This document shows positions 6,013 through 6,053 of a stretch of DNA of 6,053 nucleotides, in pieces. The notes below the pieces were generated by a model. The model worked only from the letters and a program-made list of their open reading frames with translations. It had not been told where the DNA came from and searched no databases. The stretch is from CAYPEL01 sp964409635 (lineage in GTDB: Bacteria; Pseudomonadota; Gammaproteobacteria; DSM-19610): the NCBI GenBank assembly GCA_964409635.1, contig CAYPEL010000158.1, positions 1 to 6,053 of the forward strand. The letters run 5' to 3'. Within the stretch, counting starts at the first letter, position 1; every line of letters begins with the position of its first letter. The translations under genes and the position numbers were made by a program.

Positions 6013-6053
6013 ATGCAAGTTACAGAAGCTGTGCGCGCCCGGCGTGCGATCAA
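6013..6053 (+). CDS. Probable nitroreductase-family protein (partial, N-terminus only)
   Basis: Only 13 full codons are inside the window: MQVTEAVRARRAI, continuing off the edge. This matches the characteristic start of FMN-dependent nitroreductases (pattern: E-A-(I/V)-x-x-R-R-S-(I/V)-R), in which the paired arginines help bind FMN phosphate. AGGAG at 6002-6006 is six bases before the ATG, an ideal ribosome site. An AT-rich stretch at 5988-6000 could hold a -10 box; CTGAAC (5969-5974), 17 bases, TAATAT is a weak candidate. Such enzymes reduce quinones and nitro compounds with NAD(P)H, which would fit a NemR-like regulon. The family call rests on 13 residues. Confidence 0.6.
   Translation, partial: MQVTEAVRARRAI

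Overview
The window comes from a gammaproteobacterial chromosome. It could be a marine or oil-associated genus of the Marinobacter, Alcanivorax or Hahella kind; this is inferred from gene content, codon style and intergenic repeats and is not proven. It holds five identifiable genes. The first and last run off the window edges. It also holds one orphan coding fragment and two repeat-rich intergenic stretches.

Left half, minus strand (1-2964): the first 988 residues of a large membrane sensor histidine kinase. In order it has a signal peptide, two periplasmic solute-binding (SBP_bac_3) domains, one membrane segment, three PAS domains and the start of the HisKA domain. The edge cuts it nine residues after the phospho-accepting His. 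A recognisable promoter lies upstream (3004-3032). Positions 2965-3295 also contain a 58-codon plus-strand open frame with no start codon, which looks like the broken 3' end of a gene. A compact membrane fatty acid desaturase (3296-4114, minus) follows, with all three histidine boxes.

Right half, plus strand (4411-6053): a probable electrophile/oxidant-response cluster. A TetR-family repressor resembles NemR and keeps a Cys and a Lys at the positions of the E. coli NemR redox switch. Next come a carboxymuconolactone decarboxylase/AhpD-like protein with a CxxC motif and the start of a probable nitroreductase. The repressor promoter is almost consensus, and its -10 box sits so close to the ATG that the mRNA should be leaderless. 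A 16-bp operator-like palindrome lies inside that promoter. A second, closely matching copy lies just before the AhpD-like gene. This suggests autoregulation plus control of the downstream genes, with the enzymes acting on reactive electrophiles, peroxides or quinone/nitro compounds (inferred).

Between the AhpD-like gene and the nitroreductase is a compact 110-bp element with perfect 30-bp inverted arms around a REP-like core. It sits inside a second, weaker palindrome. This and the leaderless, operator-embedded promoter are the most notable non-coding structures. No RNA gene, CRISPR array or complete insertion sequence was seen.
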